Below, one piece after another: positions 1 through 12,029 of a DNA stretch of 64,000 bases. Position 1 is the stretch's first letter. Each line of letters opens with the position of its first letter. The notes under the pieces were generated by a model. The model searched no databases. It saw nothing but the letters and a program-made list of their open reading frames with translations, and was not told the origin of the DNA. The stretch comes from Persicaria tinctoria (Eukaryota > Streptophyta > Magnoliopsida > Caryophyllales > Polygonaceae). A program made the position numbers and the translations under genes. The stretch lies in the NCBI GenBank assembly GCA_037127255.1, contig JBANSL010000001.1, positions 34,215,001-34,279,000 on the forward strand. Direction: 5' to 3'.

Positions 1-1002
1 AAAAGCGGTCATTTCGGGATTCGAATCGGGGACCTATGGGTATTATCCACAAGTCCTTTACGGTGAGCCATTCTGAATGGTTACTCTTTCCCGTTAATGG
101 CAAAAAAAGCTTCTTTTATATGTTAGATTAGATAGATGGAACCACGTACTCTCATTCAAGTTAAGTATTGTTGCTCATATTCCAGGCCCAATTTATAAGT
201 AAAGGTAGGATGGGTGATTGCCCAAAGCCTAAAATAATTTAGGGGTTAATCAGACAAAATTAAAATTTGAATGGATTGGATAGGCTAAATTTTACATATA
301 TATTTATATGTAAATATACATAATTTTCATTAAAAAAAACTCTTATTCTAATTTAAAAATACATAATTTTTTTATTAATATTTTTGTAATTTTTATCCCT
401 TTTTTAATTTTTATCCCTTTGCCTCCTAACAACGCTAGCCTCGGCCAAGTACAAGAAAGCTCGCGCCACTACCAACGTCGACACCAGTAGCCAAACCCCC
501 GCCAGCAGCCGCCCAATCAAGCTCTTGAATGCCCGATTCACGTCTGTCCTTTATCAATCTCGAACGCAAGAAATTATTTTAACTCGATTATCGTCTTCTC
601 TTATAGATCGAGGACCCGATTGACTACACCGTTGAGCAAAATGTCGACGAATCCGAACCCAATTAGGACGAAGAGGCAAGCGAAGAGCTTGACACCACCA
701 CCGTCGCTAGACAGCGCGCTTGAACGCCACCACCACTTCCGGCGACACCCCCCGCAGCGCCTCCTACTGTTGCCCAACTATCAACAATTGTCGCCGGTTG
801 AGGAGGAGGTTGGTGCTTTGCATTTTCCCATTTTCTGTTGCAAAATCTAAGGGCAAATGTGGATGAAAAGGGTATGAAATACTCCTCCATCCCAATCCAT
901 CTTCATATCTGAAGGTGTGAAAAACGGAAGATTTCCACCCCCGACCTCCACCCTCGACCTCCACCTTCCGTATCCCGCACCAAACACCACCCGAAAATAT
1001 AA
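1..1002. other. Intergenic DNA, no supported gene
   Basis: AT-rich sequence with no readable gene. Around 606-720 one plus-strand frame reads an acidic peptide (IEDPIDYTVEQNVDESEPN) followed at once by a stop, so at most it is a decayed coding scrap. I do not recognise it. Confidence 0.4.
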
Positions 1003-1740
1003 ACAAATTTGACCCAAGAGCCTCACCATGTGTTTATAGGCTACCCCTATGGCAAGAAATGTTATTTGGTCTTTAATCTCAAAACCAAGTCTGTTTTTGT
1101 GTCCAGGGATGTCAGTTTTCACGAGACACACTTTCCATTTCAGTTCATTGATGGGGATTCTCCCACATTGCCTGTCCTACATACAGATACTTATCTAACC
1201 TCCAATTTTCTGCCCTCTGGCAATTTCTTTCCTGTCATTTTCAATGATGAAACTCCAGGTCTCACTATATTGCTCCTAATGCACCTATTGCTCCTCTAGG
1301 TCCACAAGATCAATAGCATAATGAGCCTGAGCCTGACCATGTTCAGGTCAGAAGGTCCACCATACCTCACAATACATGACTTCTTCCTTTGTTGAATCAC
1401 ACATATTACCCTCTTCTCATTTCACTCTTTTGTCCCAATTCTCAGCTTTTACTGAACCTCAAAGTTGGCTTGAAGCTTCTAAGGATCCAAATTGGGTTAA
1501 GGCTATGGATAATAAAATCAATTCTTTACATGCAAATGGTACATGTCAGGTTGTTTCTCTTCCTCCTGGACAAAGAGCCATATGGTGTAAATGGCTATTT
1601 AAAGTCAAGCTAAAAGCTGATGGATCTCTTGAGAGATATAAAGCTCGTTTAGTGGCTAAAGGCTATACATAGAAGGAAGGGGTAGACTTCCATGAAACTT
1701 TCCCACCATTGATCAAAATGGCAATACAGGCAATGCCTTA
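1003..1740 (+). pseudogene. Ty1/copia polyprotein relic (integrase C-terminus to start of reverse transcriptase)
   Basis: Decayed plus-strand piece of a copia polyprotein. The first part reads KFDPRA...VFIGYPYGKK then SVFVSRDVSFHE, the usual end of a copia integrase region. After a broken linker the second part (about 1440-1672) reads DPNWVKAM, WLFKVKLKADGS and RYKARLVAKGYT, the start of a copia reverse transcriptase. A TAG stop follows at about 1670, and the frame then continues as GVDFHETFPP before homology ends. The catalytic YVDD region, RNase H and LTRs are absent, so this is a dead internal fragment. It is unrelated in position to the complete copia element at 55500-59618. Confidence 0.8.
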
Positions 1741-1839
1741 ATAGATCGAGAGCTCAAAACGGCTAGCTAAGGTAGCTTGTTGATGAAGCTGTTACAACTG
1801 AAATTTAACTAACTCCCACCTAGAGCTGGCAATTCCTGA

Positions 1840-2105
1840 TCCGACCCGAGAAACCCGACCGACTCACCCGACCCAAAACCCGATCGAACCCGAAAATTTG
1901 GCGTTATGCATAACCCGAACCCTAACCCGAGCCCGACCGATGTTGACCCGAAACCCGAAGTGACCCGAATACAGGCAAACCCGACTCAACCCGAACCCGA
2001 CCCGAATTCCAACCCGACCCGACTCCCAACCCGACCGACTCTCAACCGACCCGACTCCCAACCCGACCCGACTCCCGACTGACCCGACTCCCAACCTGAC
2101 CCGAA
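1840..2105. repeat. Left subterminal ACCCGA array of the hAT element
   Basis: Dense direct repeats of CCCGA and CCCGACC in an otherwise AT-rich element. In hAT elements subterminal repeats are the usual transposase binding sites; that role is inferred here. Open frames across it are low-complexity artefacts. Confidence 0.8.
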
Positions 2106-2712
2106 TATCCTTAAATATATATATTTATTATACATTTATACTATAAAACAAAAAAAATTATTGTAATCTATTATCGAGCCATTGATAGTTAATGTTATTT
2201 CTAAACAAAATAAAATTTTCATTGATCAAAATTAAAATTTAAAACCATTAGTGCGTAAGTGCATTCCATTGAACAAAGTTAAATTTACCATAACTTGTAA
2301 ATTTGATGACAGTTTAGAAACAAAACAAAATAAGTCAAAGTCCATAGCAGTAACTCAATGAGGATATTATAACTTGAATCATATACGTAGTGAAATTTAT
2401 TTTGAAAACTACTTTTTGAAAGACACAAATAACAATATAATAACGTGAATTATATTTTAGATAGGGAATCAAGTATGATTTTGATAACAATATATTGCCA
2501 AATTTCAATGACATTAATGATTAATAGAATGAGCTTACTAACCGCATGGATTAATTTTTTTTAAATGAAGTTAATATGTTTAATATTAGATAAATATTAT
2601 GTTAAATAAAAAAAAATGTCCATAAAGATTGTAAAATTTTAAAAATAAACTAAATATAATATAAATTAACTAAATATATTACAAATTTCTTAGATATAAA
2701 GGATAAATATTA

Positions 2713-2949
2713 CTCCCTCCGTTAATTAAAACTTGACGTTTTACTATTCACGCACGCATTTTTAGGTGTTAAAAACTATATAAAATATTAACTTTTTAAA
2801 TAATTTTTTTAAATAATATCATACTTATTACTATTAAGTATTAGTTTATAAAAACAAATGTAAAAAAAAGTTAATATTTTATATAGTTTTTATCGTTCTA
2901 AAAAAGCGTGCATGAATAGTAAACGACAAGTTTTAATTAACAGAGGGAG
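2713..2949. mobile_element. Stowaway-type MITE inside the hAT element
   Basis: Terminal inverted repeats begin CTCCCTCCGTTAATTAAAAC and end with the matching GTTTTAATTAACAGAGGGAG. The target duplication is TA (2711-2712 and 2950-2951). It is 237 bp and non-coding. Its core resembles that of the MITE at 62779-63013, so the two probably belong to one family. It inserted after the surrounding hAT. Confidence 0.85.
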
Positions 2950-3289
2950 TATAATTTTTTTATAATAGACATTTTATAGGATCGTTATATTATAATCGCA
3001 AAAAAAAAAATCAGGATGGTTTTTCCATTTTTAGATCGTAGGATCGTCGGAATCGTAGGATCGAATTGAGTTTTTAACAACATTGGAGCTTACGAGCCAA
3101 TGAGTAGATTATATATTGAATCCTATTTAATTTTACTAAAATAATTTTTGAAATACATAAATAACATGAATTACATATCCGATTTAATAAAATTGATTAC
3201 CCGAAAGTCCCAAACGTCGAACGAACATGATTTAACAAATTCAATTCAAACAATTAAGAGTACAAAACAAATGTAGACCTCACCCGCTT

Positions 3290-3535
3290 CTACTTGAAAC
3301 CTGAATGAGACCGACCCGAGTACCGACCCAAAACCCGAATGAGACCGACCCAATTCTGACCGAAAACCCGAATGGGTCCAACCCGATTTTGACCGAAACC
3401 CGACCAATCTAAATTTTATTTTGACCGAACCCGACCCGACCCAACCCGACCAAGACCGACACAGAAATTTTGACCCGAGTTAACCCGACTCATTAGTGCC
3501 CGACCCGAATGTGTTCGACCGGATGACCCGAATTG
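3290..3535. repeat. Right subterminal CCCGA array of the hAT element
   Basis: Repeats of GACCCGA, ACCCGACC and AACCCGA mirror the left array, giving the element repeat-rich ends on both sides. Confidence 0.75.
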
Positions 3536-4047
3536 CCATCTCTACTCCCACCAATATAATTCAATCTATCTATAACTCCTATACACAAATTTTTTTTTTC
3601 TTTAGAAGCAATATATAACGTATACATATTTTAATCAATAAAATGAAATTCTTAATGATGTTTATGCATTGCAAATGCAGAAACTGACCGTGCAACCTTC
3701 GGTAGAAATGGGTGAGCTACACACAACTGCCAACGAATGTACCCACAAGCGCAACTGTCTGGCCACGCGAACGCAATATTGCCAGTTCGATTGACGAATC
3801 AATGCCTTAAGGTCGGCTAGCCAATTAAACCAGGAATCCAAACCACACCACACCATGCCGAACCCCAACACTGATACCAAGCGCAAACGCGTGCTAACCA
3901 AGCCGAGCACACAAGCCGAGTGGGGTTCCATCCTAAAACCAATTGGTGTTAGGTGGGGTAGCCCACCGACTTATATGCAAGGCTTGGATACAATTTCTAA
4001 CCAATGTGGGACACTCTCACAATCATATACTCCACACCACCTAGGCC

Positions 4048-4466
4048 TTACCGGAGCTCTCACATTGCTCAACTATTTGGGCATGGCGATCGTAGGATGG
4101 GCTACCGTGGCCTTAGGTGTGGTTTCGATCCTCCCTTTTGCGGTTTTGACATTGATGTCGATCCCGAGATTGAAGCCTTGTAGGTGGCTTGGGGTAGATT
4201 TGAAGAGCGTCAAGTGGAGTTTGTATCTCAACACGTTGTTTTGGAATCTCAATTACTGGGATTCGGTTAGTACGTTGGCCGGAGAGGTTAAGAACCCAAA
4301 AAGGACAATCCCGAAGGCTCTCTTTTGCACGTTGTTGCTCGTTATATCCGCCTACTTCTTCCCTCTCCTAGCTGCCACCGGCGCTATTGACGTCGACCGC
4401 TCCCTTTGGACGGGCGGGTATTTCACTGACGTGGCCAAACTCGTAGGTCAGTTCAAATCTCCTTCT

Positions 4467-4549
<83 letters not shown>

Positions 4550-5176
4550 TGATTTAATTGCATTGTAACCAATTAATTATAGTGTCTTAATAACTTGGTT
4601 AATTATATTATAGGTGGCACCTGGCTGAGCTGGTGGATACAAGGGGCGGCTGCGATGTCTAACATGGGGCTGTTCGTGGTGGATTGCTTCGGCATGTTCC
4701 TCGAGTTCATAGCGTTTGTGACGCTTCAGATCAAGAGGCCTCACGCGCCGCGCCCTTACAAGGTCCCGGTTGGAACGGTTGGAGCTGTTCTTATATGTGT
4801 TCCTCCGACGGCTCTGATGTGCGTCGTGCTCGCTCTCTCTTCCTTGAAGGTCATGGTGATTAGCCTTGTCGCTGTGGTGATCGGGATTGGGCTAAGACCG
4901 ACTCTCTTGTTCGTGGAGAAAAAGGGATGGATCATGTTCTCGACAAATTCTACTCTCCCTGACCTCAAAGATAGTAGCACTACCAGTCTCGGGTGGAATT
5001 ATCGGAAGGAGTGGTTTGACCAAGGTCGTCGTCGTCGGTATGTTACATTGATCGATTCTATTGCCTATTCAATTCCTCTGGCATGTAGCTTATTTTATCC
5101 ATGTCGTCATCCGTATATGCTTTTATTTCAATCTGGAAAGAAATCGGAGGTGAGTTTGGTTCCATTTTCCAATTAA
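4048..5176 (+). pseudogene. Truncated polyamine/amino-acid transporter (PUT/LAT type, APC superfamily)
   Basis: Exon 1 reads [12 protein letters not shown], the family signature [20 protein letters not shown] and [23 protein letters not shown] intron (4447-4613) joins in phase to exon 2, which reads [32 protein letters not shown] and [13 protein letters not shown]. Plant polyamine uptake transporters have about 12 membrane segments in roughly 500 residues. Here the first 130-150 residues, with the earliest helices, are missing. About 60 residues between SNMGLFV and CFGM are also deleted, in frame. The sequence before about 4048 has no homology. I infer a pseudogene, but the splice sites and reading frame are intact. 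Substrate is inferred from family resemblance only. Confidence 0.78.
4469..4546. repeat. (TA)n microsatellite in the transporter-like intron
   Basis: About 39 uninterrupted AT units inside the intron, shortly after the donor site. Likely length-variable. Confidence 0.95.
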
Positions 5177-6689
5177 ATTTAGCGTTATACCTTCGCACTG
5201 ATCTAAGTGCCCCCCGGCCTATAATTAATATCGATCGATCTGCTTAGCTTGTCTATGAAGAAGCTCCTTTTGCATGTCTATATATGAAACTAATTAGCTA
5301 CATAAACAACGTACCTATAAAGATTTAGCTACTCAACTGAATCTACCACCTCAAGATCAGATAGAGTACATACTAATCCTAGATCATCTAGGATTCATGA
5401 TCGATACCGTCGGAGAAGAATAAGAGGAAGAGAAGATATTTGCGGAAACGATTTTTTGTATTTCCAAAACAGAGAAAAATAAAGTGCAGTTATATAACTA
5501 ACTCGCTTATGTTACTTCTTGTTGCGGAGGGAAATCAAGTATGAAAATAAATCGAAAGACAAAATCAAACAAACTCCTTGTCCAAACAAATAAAATATAA
5601 GAAACCTGAAGAGTTGAGTACTTAAAGTAATTAACAGTAATAGACAAAATACTCTAGAAGGGGGTTGAATAGAGTATAGACGCTTTTCGCAAACTTGTGT
5701 AGAGCAAGCAACTTCAAGGGCTGGATAATGGGTTTCAAGGCCTTGAACTCAGTCTCAAGATCTTGAACAAGTTTTTCGTTCCTTGATAGTTCTGCAAATT
5801 AATCAGACGTAAAAAAAACTGATAAAGAAATAAATAACACAGGACTTGTTTACGAGGTTCGACTCTTAACCAGCCTACGTCCCCACCTAGGATTATCCAA
5901 CCCGTAGGATTCAACAACTTTTATTCCTCTTTCCTTATGAGTCCTAGATACAGCCTAGAAGATGTTCCTCTCTTCTAATCCTGAAGCCAACCTCACTTCT
6001 ATCTAGACAACGTTAACCCAAGATACAGAGAAATAAAAGTCCCCTTCGTCACACCGAAGTGTGATACGCTTGAGTATATGATACTCTTAGTATAACAGGG
6101 ATTGAATTAAACTATGAAGCTCAAGACTTCCTAACTCTCAAAGATAATAAATTGAATACAAAGTAGAGAGAAAGAAAGCGAATGAAATCAGCAGTAGCGT
6201 CTGTAAACTCGAGAGCTCTTTGTTGCGCAATGAAGACTTGGCAGAAGGTGTATCCTTGAACGTTCTTCTCCTTCTGCTTTATAACCGAGAGCTCCAAAGG
6301 ATTGCTGATTTTTTATCTCTCCAAATCTTGACAAGTTGTAACAAGAATTTGAACGTTGAATTGGAGATCTTCTGTTGCCGAGTCCTCCTAGCATTTGAAA
6401 TTGAAATTCCGGCCGAGATATGTTGTACAAGCTACTGGAAAGCTCCACATTTTTCTCTTTAATTTAAATCCGAGATATGATGTACAAGCTACAGGCCGAG
6501 ATCTTCTAGTTGCTAGGAGGGATATGGATTTGCTGAGATCTTATTTTCTTCCAAATTAAGATTGAGAATACCCTGTACATAAAAATTCTAGAACCACACA
6601 TGTCTATCCAATATATTCTTAACCAAAAATCCAATAAAGATGTGAGATAATATTTAAACAAATGAAATCAATTTATCCGAAAATAAATA
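5177..6689. other. Non-coding DNA, possibly an LTR remnant
   Basis: No gene is supported. From about 5640 the sequence (AGAAGGGGGTTGAATAG, then GAGGTTCG and CTACGTCC blocks) resembles plant LTRs, but I find no matching ends or duplication. Short frames at 6188-6462 overlap on both strands and match nothing I know. Confidence 0.35.
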
Positions 6690-6942
6690 CTCCCTCCGTT
6701 CAGCAAAACTTGTCGTTGTAGAGTTTTGTTTTTGTTCGGAAAAACTTGTCATTTTAGGTATTTTTGCTTCTACTTTACTAAAATGCCCTTGATTTGATTG
6801 ATGTGTTGTGAGTTGTAGTTTTTGATAAAGTAAAAAGTAGAGTAATAGATGAGGGTATATTAGTAAAAAAGGAGTGTAATTATTAACTTTATTAAAAGTT
6901 GTGTGGAGAGTTAAAATGACAAGTTTTGCCGAACGGATGGAG
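6690..6942. mobile_element. Stowaway-type MITE
   Basis: Inverted ends CTCCCTCCGTTCAGCAAAAC and the complement of GTTTTGCCGAACGGATGGAG, with TA duplications at 6688-6689 and 6943-6944. It is 253 bp and non-coding. The core differs from the other two MITEs here. Confidence 0.87.
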
Positions 6943-7199
6943 TATAGGAATAGCCTAAATCATCTTTATAAAACTGAATATATATGGATAGAATAAAACT
7001 AATATAACCGAAAATATATATGTATATAAGGATAGACTAAAACAATTCTAACCTAATATATATTAGTCCGAAAATAAGATTAACCTGCAAGATAAAATAT
7101 ATATCCAATATGTATAAGCCATAATACCTTATCCTTTTGTCTTTTATCAATCCTGCATAAATTACATTAGTACTATAGCATATGTTTTTCATCAAGGGA
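6943..7199. other. AT-rich non-coding DNA
   Basis: No gene, terminal repeats or RNA gene seen. The left end of the following LTR-like copy may lie in here. Confidence 0.4.
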
Positions 7200-8899
7200 A
7201 AGTAAGGGAGCCATCAAAACCCTCCCGCTGTAGTGGTTGGGTATTCAGGATCGTATCCACGAGGAAGCGGGTATACGCTCGCCTTTTCAGCTCCTAAATT
7301 CTTCTCAAAATCAACTAGAAGGCTCCTCGGTGTCGAGTAGAGTACTCGATATCGACAAGACTTGTCAACTAAACCTGCAAAATCGTGCAACAGAGAGCAA
7401 AAACAAGCAGTGTCGAGTAGAAAGGGGTACTCGACGTCGACCAGACTCCTCGACGTCGACGAGAACTGGTCGAGATCGAGTAGTGCAGGACAAAAATCAT
7501 GACTTTGTGAACGGAATAAAAACGGAAATAATACGAAATTTGTGGGAATTCAATAATATAAAAGACTTCCAGAATCGAGGTATCAATGCCACAACGACAA
7601 CCATATAAGAATCATGCTAAAGGTATAAAAGATCATGTATTTTCATCAAATAACTTTCGTTATTAACAAATAAGAAGATAGAGGCTTTCACATAAGCCCT
7701 AATTGTTACTAACCATTTTCACATAATTAATCCAAGTTTGAATAAAGATCACTTTCGCTTCAATAACACAAACAAGAATCACCTTCAACTGTCGCAAAAG
7801 AATCATGCTCATAAGGATAGAAGACGAAATTGCATTAAAAGTTGTACCTTTGTCGCATTACCTTACATGGCTACCGTCGGGCTCACCCCGACCCTAGAAG
7901 TTGGGTGACTACTCGCTCTTCATCATAAAGAAACACATCAATAATAAAAGGGAACTAAATTGCATTGAATCAAAATAAAAACTTACAACCAATCGAAGCC
8001 AAAATCGCTCTCACAAATCTCTACCTCAATCAGCCAAAGCTCTCTAAATTCTCTCTACTCGCTATCAATTGTTATGTGTGTAAATTTGGAATTGAATAAA
8101 AATCAGCCCCTAGGGCCTTATTTATAGTATTAAATCCCCGCTATCCAAGGAAAGAATATTCTATCTATATATATTCCTATCTATCTAAAGCTTTATGATA
8201 AAACTTGGAAATAAAACAAATAAATCTCTAAGGTAAGTAAGACTAAAGTGGATAAACTTCTTCACTCTTGATAGATCTTCACATGACTTGATAGAATCCC
8301 ACGTGACTTCACTTGCAAGTAATCCACATATCTCGGACTCCACTCGATTTTAACTCGGAATGGCTCTGGGGAGTACTTGACATCGAGTAAAGTACTCGAC
8401 GTCGAGTAGGTTTCGTCTTCTCCTCGTGACATGCTCGAGCTCGGCTAGGATTGTGGACTCGACGGGTACTCGACGTCAACAAGAGTCCTCGACATCGAGT
8501 AGTCCTATGCTCCTCGAGTGGTTTTCTGCTCATCTGGTGCTCGACTAGTGAATTTCGACCATGAAGTCCTTGATATCGACCAGAGTGGTCGATATCGACT
8601 AGTCCTTTTCGAGTGCTCTTTCTCTTCTTTTCTGCTCGATGTGGTCTGGCTCAGCTGCTACTCGACCTTGGACTTTCTTTATTTGACCTCGAGCTTTTCC
8701 ATGATTTCCTTCTTTTCTCTGAATTGTTGTAAAATGCCTCGATTTCTGCGAAATTAAACAGAAACTAGTGTAGACTCCATAATTTGGAAAATAAGCATAA
8801 ACTACATAGATTATGTACTATTCTAACCCAATGATATGAAATGCATGCAGAAATCGCTATAAAAGTCAATGTAAAACATGGAAATTTAGACTCACAACA
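7200..8899 (-). mobile_element. Diverged LTR-like copy related to the Athila-like element at 22036-31217
   Basis: It shares ordered blocks with the 1867-bp LTRs further right: ATCCACGAGGAAGC, TAACTTTCGTTATTAACAAA, AGGCTTTC, TGTTACTAAC, CATAATTAATCCAAG and a right end CTCACAACA at 8891-8899. It also carries at least seven TCGANNTCGA sites. No internal domain flanks it, so it is probably a solo LTR or LTR fragment. The left end is uncertain and I could not match a 5-bp duplication. Strand is given by analogy with the intact copy. Confidence 0.6.
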
Positions 8900-9612
8900 C
8901 TTGTTCTATGTAACTAAGAGCTATTAACCAAATAATTTATACAAAATTATAATTAAAGTCATATTGTTCATCCTCATACCCAAAATATTAAAATTCCAGG
9001 TCGGGAGATGCACACGGTGAGACATCATTCAACCAATTGACAATAAAAGTAGATCACCGACTTATATACTAGGCTTGATTTGTTCAATTATCAAGGTATA
9101 GGATAATTTTTTTTTCATTCACATCTCATCATTTGAGTTAGGTTTGTCTTTTTTGTTTTCTGTTCAATTAGTAAATATACCAAATCAATCGTCTCACGTA
9201 CTAATTGTATGGGAGATCGGATACGGGCAAACGCACACGGCGTTGGATTCAATTGAGATTTGAGACGAATGTGGCAATCACTCATCTTCAGCGTAGTTGC
9301 ATTCAGTGGATTATTTCCCATGTAAGGACTAATGAGGTTAATTCCAACTTTTCCTTAGTTCCCTGCAAAGTGCAAATAGACCATATTTGGAATTTTCCGG
9401 TGAAACGGGAGTTATGTCAACTGCTGATTGACATGTTTCTTCATGGCTCTAAGACACTTCTCGAAAGGCCTCCCCCACCCTCTTAACTTGTCTCTCGTCC
9501 CACATGAAGATTCCCTCTACCCAACCAAGGAACCAATCAGGATGACAAACTTGAATAGGCTAGATTTACCTTTAATTTTTGTTTTCCCTATTTGTCACTG
9601 TATCTATTGAGT
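8900..9612. other. Intergenic DNA, no supported gene
   Basis: Only short unmatched frames (for example 9205-9486). No repeats or RNA genes seen. The right edge abuts the poly(A)-type tail of the minus-strand LINE. Confidence 0.4.
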
Positions 9613-10296
9613 TAAAAATAAAATGATTTTTTTATTTTTTTTATTATTTTTTTTTAACCGAAAAAAATTTGGCTTTAGGGGAACCCTTGAGCCAAGGGCA
9701 TCCATACGGATGAGAGAGCAAAGCAAAGAATCGTCAGGGCTAATATGGTTGTGCATGGAAAAGTTCAGATACGATAAGCGGTCCGCAACTTGGTTTGCCT
9801 CGCGATAGACATAACAAATCTCGACTGAAGAAAAGAAACCTAGCCAGACTAGACTACCCGAGACAATCATTTCTGAGTGTCCCGTAGGCTTCCCAAGACC
9901 TTTTAGACTGTTAATTATGGTTAGATTGTCCCCTTCTATTTCCAAGTCGGATATGTGTAGTTCTAATGTAGTCGCGATACCTTTCCAGGCCCCAAAGCTT
10001 TCAGCTCCCACAACATAAGGGACAGGACAAGAACCACAACCAAAGAATATCGGGGTTCCCATATGGTTTCTGATTATAAAGCCATAGGAGCCAGAGCCAG
10101 AGCTCGAAAGAGCTCCATCGAAATTAAGTTTGTGTTTCCCAGTCAACGGGGGTTTCCATTTTGTCTTTTTTCTCCGTTTGGTTGCTTTTGTTTCGGTTGT
10201 TGGTTGTGTTGTTGTGTTGTTGTCAAGATCTTCACTATTTTTTGCGTATTTCCATAGTGATGTTTGCTCTTTGCCGAAAGACTTAATACATCTCAC
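9604..10296 (-). pseudogene. LINE C-terminal RNase H domain
   Basis: A 230-codon frame. KLNFDGALSSSGSGSYGFIIRN carries the first RNase H aspartate, ESFGAWKG fits the glutamate position, LEIEGDNLTIINSL the second aspartate, and REANQVADRLSY the last. This archaeal-like RNase H is known at the C-terminus of many plant L1 elements, where it helps process the RNA-DNA hybrid. It follows the zinc-binding domain with a short gap and is bounded by the A-rich tail. Confidence 0.82.
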
Positions 10297-10347
10297 ATCT
10301 AGGTGAATATCGTCAAATAGCGTCTTGTTCCGAAAGTATCAAATTAC

Positions 10348-10779
10348 CTACCAGGAAAAGGCAACCTTAGCAAAACGGTGCATGCCAATGTTGTTTTTGA
10401 TATCTTGAATTATGTCATTGAGGGTAGTGCCTTCCCTGAAAGCATTGCTAATGTGCATGTACGGTCCTGGGTTGATCGAGATTATTGTGTCTTTTGCAAT
10501 AGGACAATCCCACAATACATGCGGTATATCTTCATAGCTGGAATCAAATTGTGGGCAGTTGGTCGGGATACCTAATCGTCGTGATGCCAGCTTAGATGTG
10601 GTGGGTATGCCATTCTTTGAAATTTTCCAAAGGAATGTTTTAATCTTTGGTGGAATATCTAGGTCCCAAATCCATCTCATGTTGGATTTTTGATGTTGTT
10701 TAATGCTACTTATCATGTCTATAGCTGATTTGGTAGAGAACCATCCATTTCTACTCCATTTCCAGTATAGCCTATCCAT
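10348..10779 (-). pseudogene. LINE zinc-binding domain (zf-RVT)
   Basis: Reads IWDLDIPPKIKTFLWKISK, then GIPTTSKLASRRL and HVLWDCPIAK. This is the family pattern W-x-P-K-hydrophobic-LWK followed by the H-x-L-x-x-C cluster. The expected first C-x-x-C is degraded (NCPQFDSS). It lies between reverse transcriptase and RNase H of the same LINE. Confidence 0.78.
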
Positions 10780-10945
10780 ATGTATATTCTTAGGTTAGGT
10801 ATCAGTGTTATTTTAATATCATTTATTACTGTTTTAGTTAGGTGATGATCAACGAGTCTGTTCAATTTTTCAAGGTCCCATGTCTTGTTAGGCGTTAGTA
10901 GCTGCTTTACAGTTGTGGTAGTTTCAATTTGTTGGGCTTCCAACA

Positions 10946-11892
10946 CTAAAGATATAAGAAGCGCATTGCCTGCCCAATTGACCATCGTATTCCTTGCTTA
11001 AATAATGGAATTAATTTAGTCAACTGAGTCCACTGCCAAGAAGTGGCCCCATTTCTGTTATAAGTAAGAAGTTCTTGTTGTTTTAGATATTTTTCCTTAA
11101 TTAGTGTTACCCAAGGGTTGCTAGGTTCTGCTAAAATTTTCCAAAGCAGTTTAAGCTGTAAGGCTTTATTCATCTCTTCTGATGTATGTAGACCCAATCC
11201 ACCATTGGATTTAGATTTGCAGATCTCAAACCAGCTGATTAATGGCTTGTGTCGTGGGCCCTTGTTCCAGAGGAAGTTTCTATTTATTTTGTCGAGTTCT
11301 ATATGTACTGATTTTGGCAATAAAAAAACATTGCATTAGGTATTGTGGTTTTGCAGATACGTTTGTCTTTATTAGGGTGCAGCGACCGACCTGGGAGAGA
11401 CCGTCAGCTTTCCAACGCTGAAGTTGGGCTTTAGTTGTGTTTAATGATTTCTCAAATTCTGCTTTGGTTGTACGTCCACTAATAACTGGGCAACCAAGAT
11501 AGTTCCCTAGGTTGGTGGTGTAAGCAATTTCCAATTCATTGTCAATAAGCTATTTTTGGTGTCTCTCTACCTTTTTTGATGTTTGAAATTGTGATTTATG
11601 CCGGTTGGCTCTTTGACCTGAGATTGATGAATATTCCATATGTTGTTGATCTGTTGACATGTTGTGAGTGATGTTGAGGCAAAAATAACAATATCATCTG
11701 CAAATGCCAAGTATGGAATTTTGGTTCTATTTCGCGTTATTTTTATACCTAGATGACTTTGAGCTTTTGTAGATTCTATTTGTAATCCCCTGCCCAAGAA
11801 TATTTCTAATAGTATAAGAAACGGGTAAGGTGACAACGGGTCCCCTTGTCTGAGTCCTCTTTGGGGTGTTATTAATTATGTGGGCTCATTAT
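10946..11892 (-). pseudogene. LINE reverse transcriptase, C-terminal half
   Basis: Three overlapping minus-strand frames broken by frameshifts. They include LAFADDIVIFA (the catalytic FADD), YLGCPVISGRTTKA, LQRWKADGLSQVGR (thumb) and FLWNKGPRHKPLISWFEICK. An in-frame stop lies in the first codons after the interrupted junction. Dead but well recognisable. Confidence 0.82.
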
Positions 11893-12029
11893 TTACCTGT
11901 TGAACAAAAATGCGCGAGTAATTGTAAAACATATTTTATTTAATTTTTAGAATTTGAATTCGACCCCTTTTGGTTATCCTCTTGATTCAAAGTCGTATCG
12001 GCACCAAGACTCAAGTGGTTTTGGTGATT

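Larger units (their letters stand above)
1821..3544. mobile_element. Non-autonomous hAT transposon with 8-bp target duplication
   Basis: The ends are imperfect inverted repeats: TAGAGCTGGCAATTC on the left and the complement of GAATTGCCATCTCTA on the right. The element is flanked by an exact 8-bp duplication CTCCCACC (1813-1820 and 3545-3552), as expected for hAT insertion. It is 1724 bp long with no transposase reading frame, so it must have moved in trans. Both subterminal regions are packed with ACCCGA-type repeats, and a Stowaway MITE lies inside. Confidence 0.88.
9613..11897 (-). mobile_element. 3' half of an L1-type LINE interrupted by the Tat element
   Basis: On the minus strand this runs from the reverse-transcriptase palm (GLRQGDPLSP, then LAFADDIVIFAS) through the zinc-binding region to RNase H and an A-rich tail at about 9615-9660. 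Its 5' half lies 27.6 kb away at 39547-41410. The break falls within one protein region, between SVLV and NNEPT, and the 5-bp sequence TTACC is repeated on both sides of the intervening LTR element. Several stops and frameshifts make it inactive. Confidence 0.88.

Noticed and set aside
1..80. A GATTCGAATC-containing start resembling a tRNA T-arm
   Set aside because: No acceptor, D or anticodon arms can be folded around it, and there is no A/B box pair at tRNA spacing.
620..850. Plus-strand frame of 76 codons, and overlapping minus-strand frames
   Set aside because: Low-complexity proline/histidine-rich translation with no known motif and frames on both strands.
1864..2094. Glycine/valine-rich minus-strand frame
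   Set aside because: Translation of the ACCCGA array in the hAT element.
4595..4613. In-frame Met codon upstream of transporter exon 2
   Set aside because: It lies in the intron before the acceptor AG at 4612-4613, so it is not a real start.
9205..9486. Plus-strand 93-codon frame
   Set aside because: No recognisable motif, unclear start context and an overlapping opposite-strand frame.
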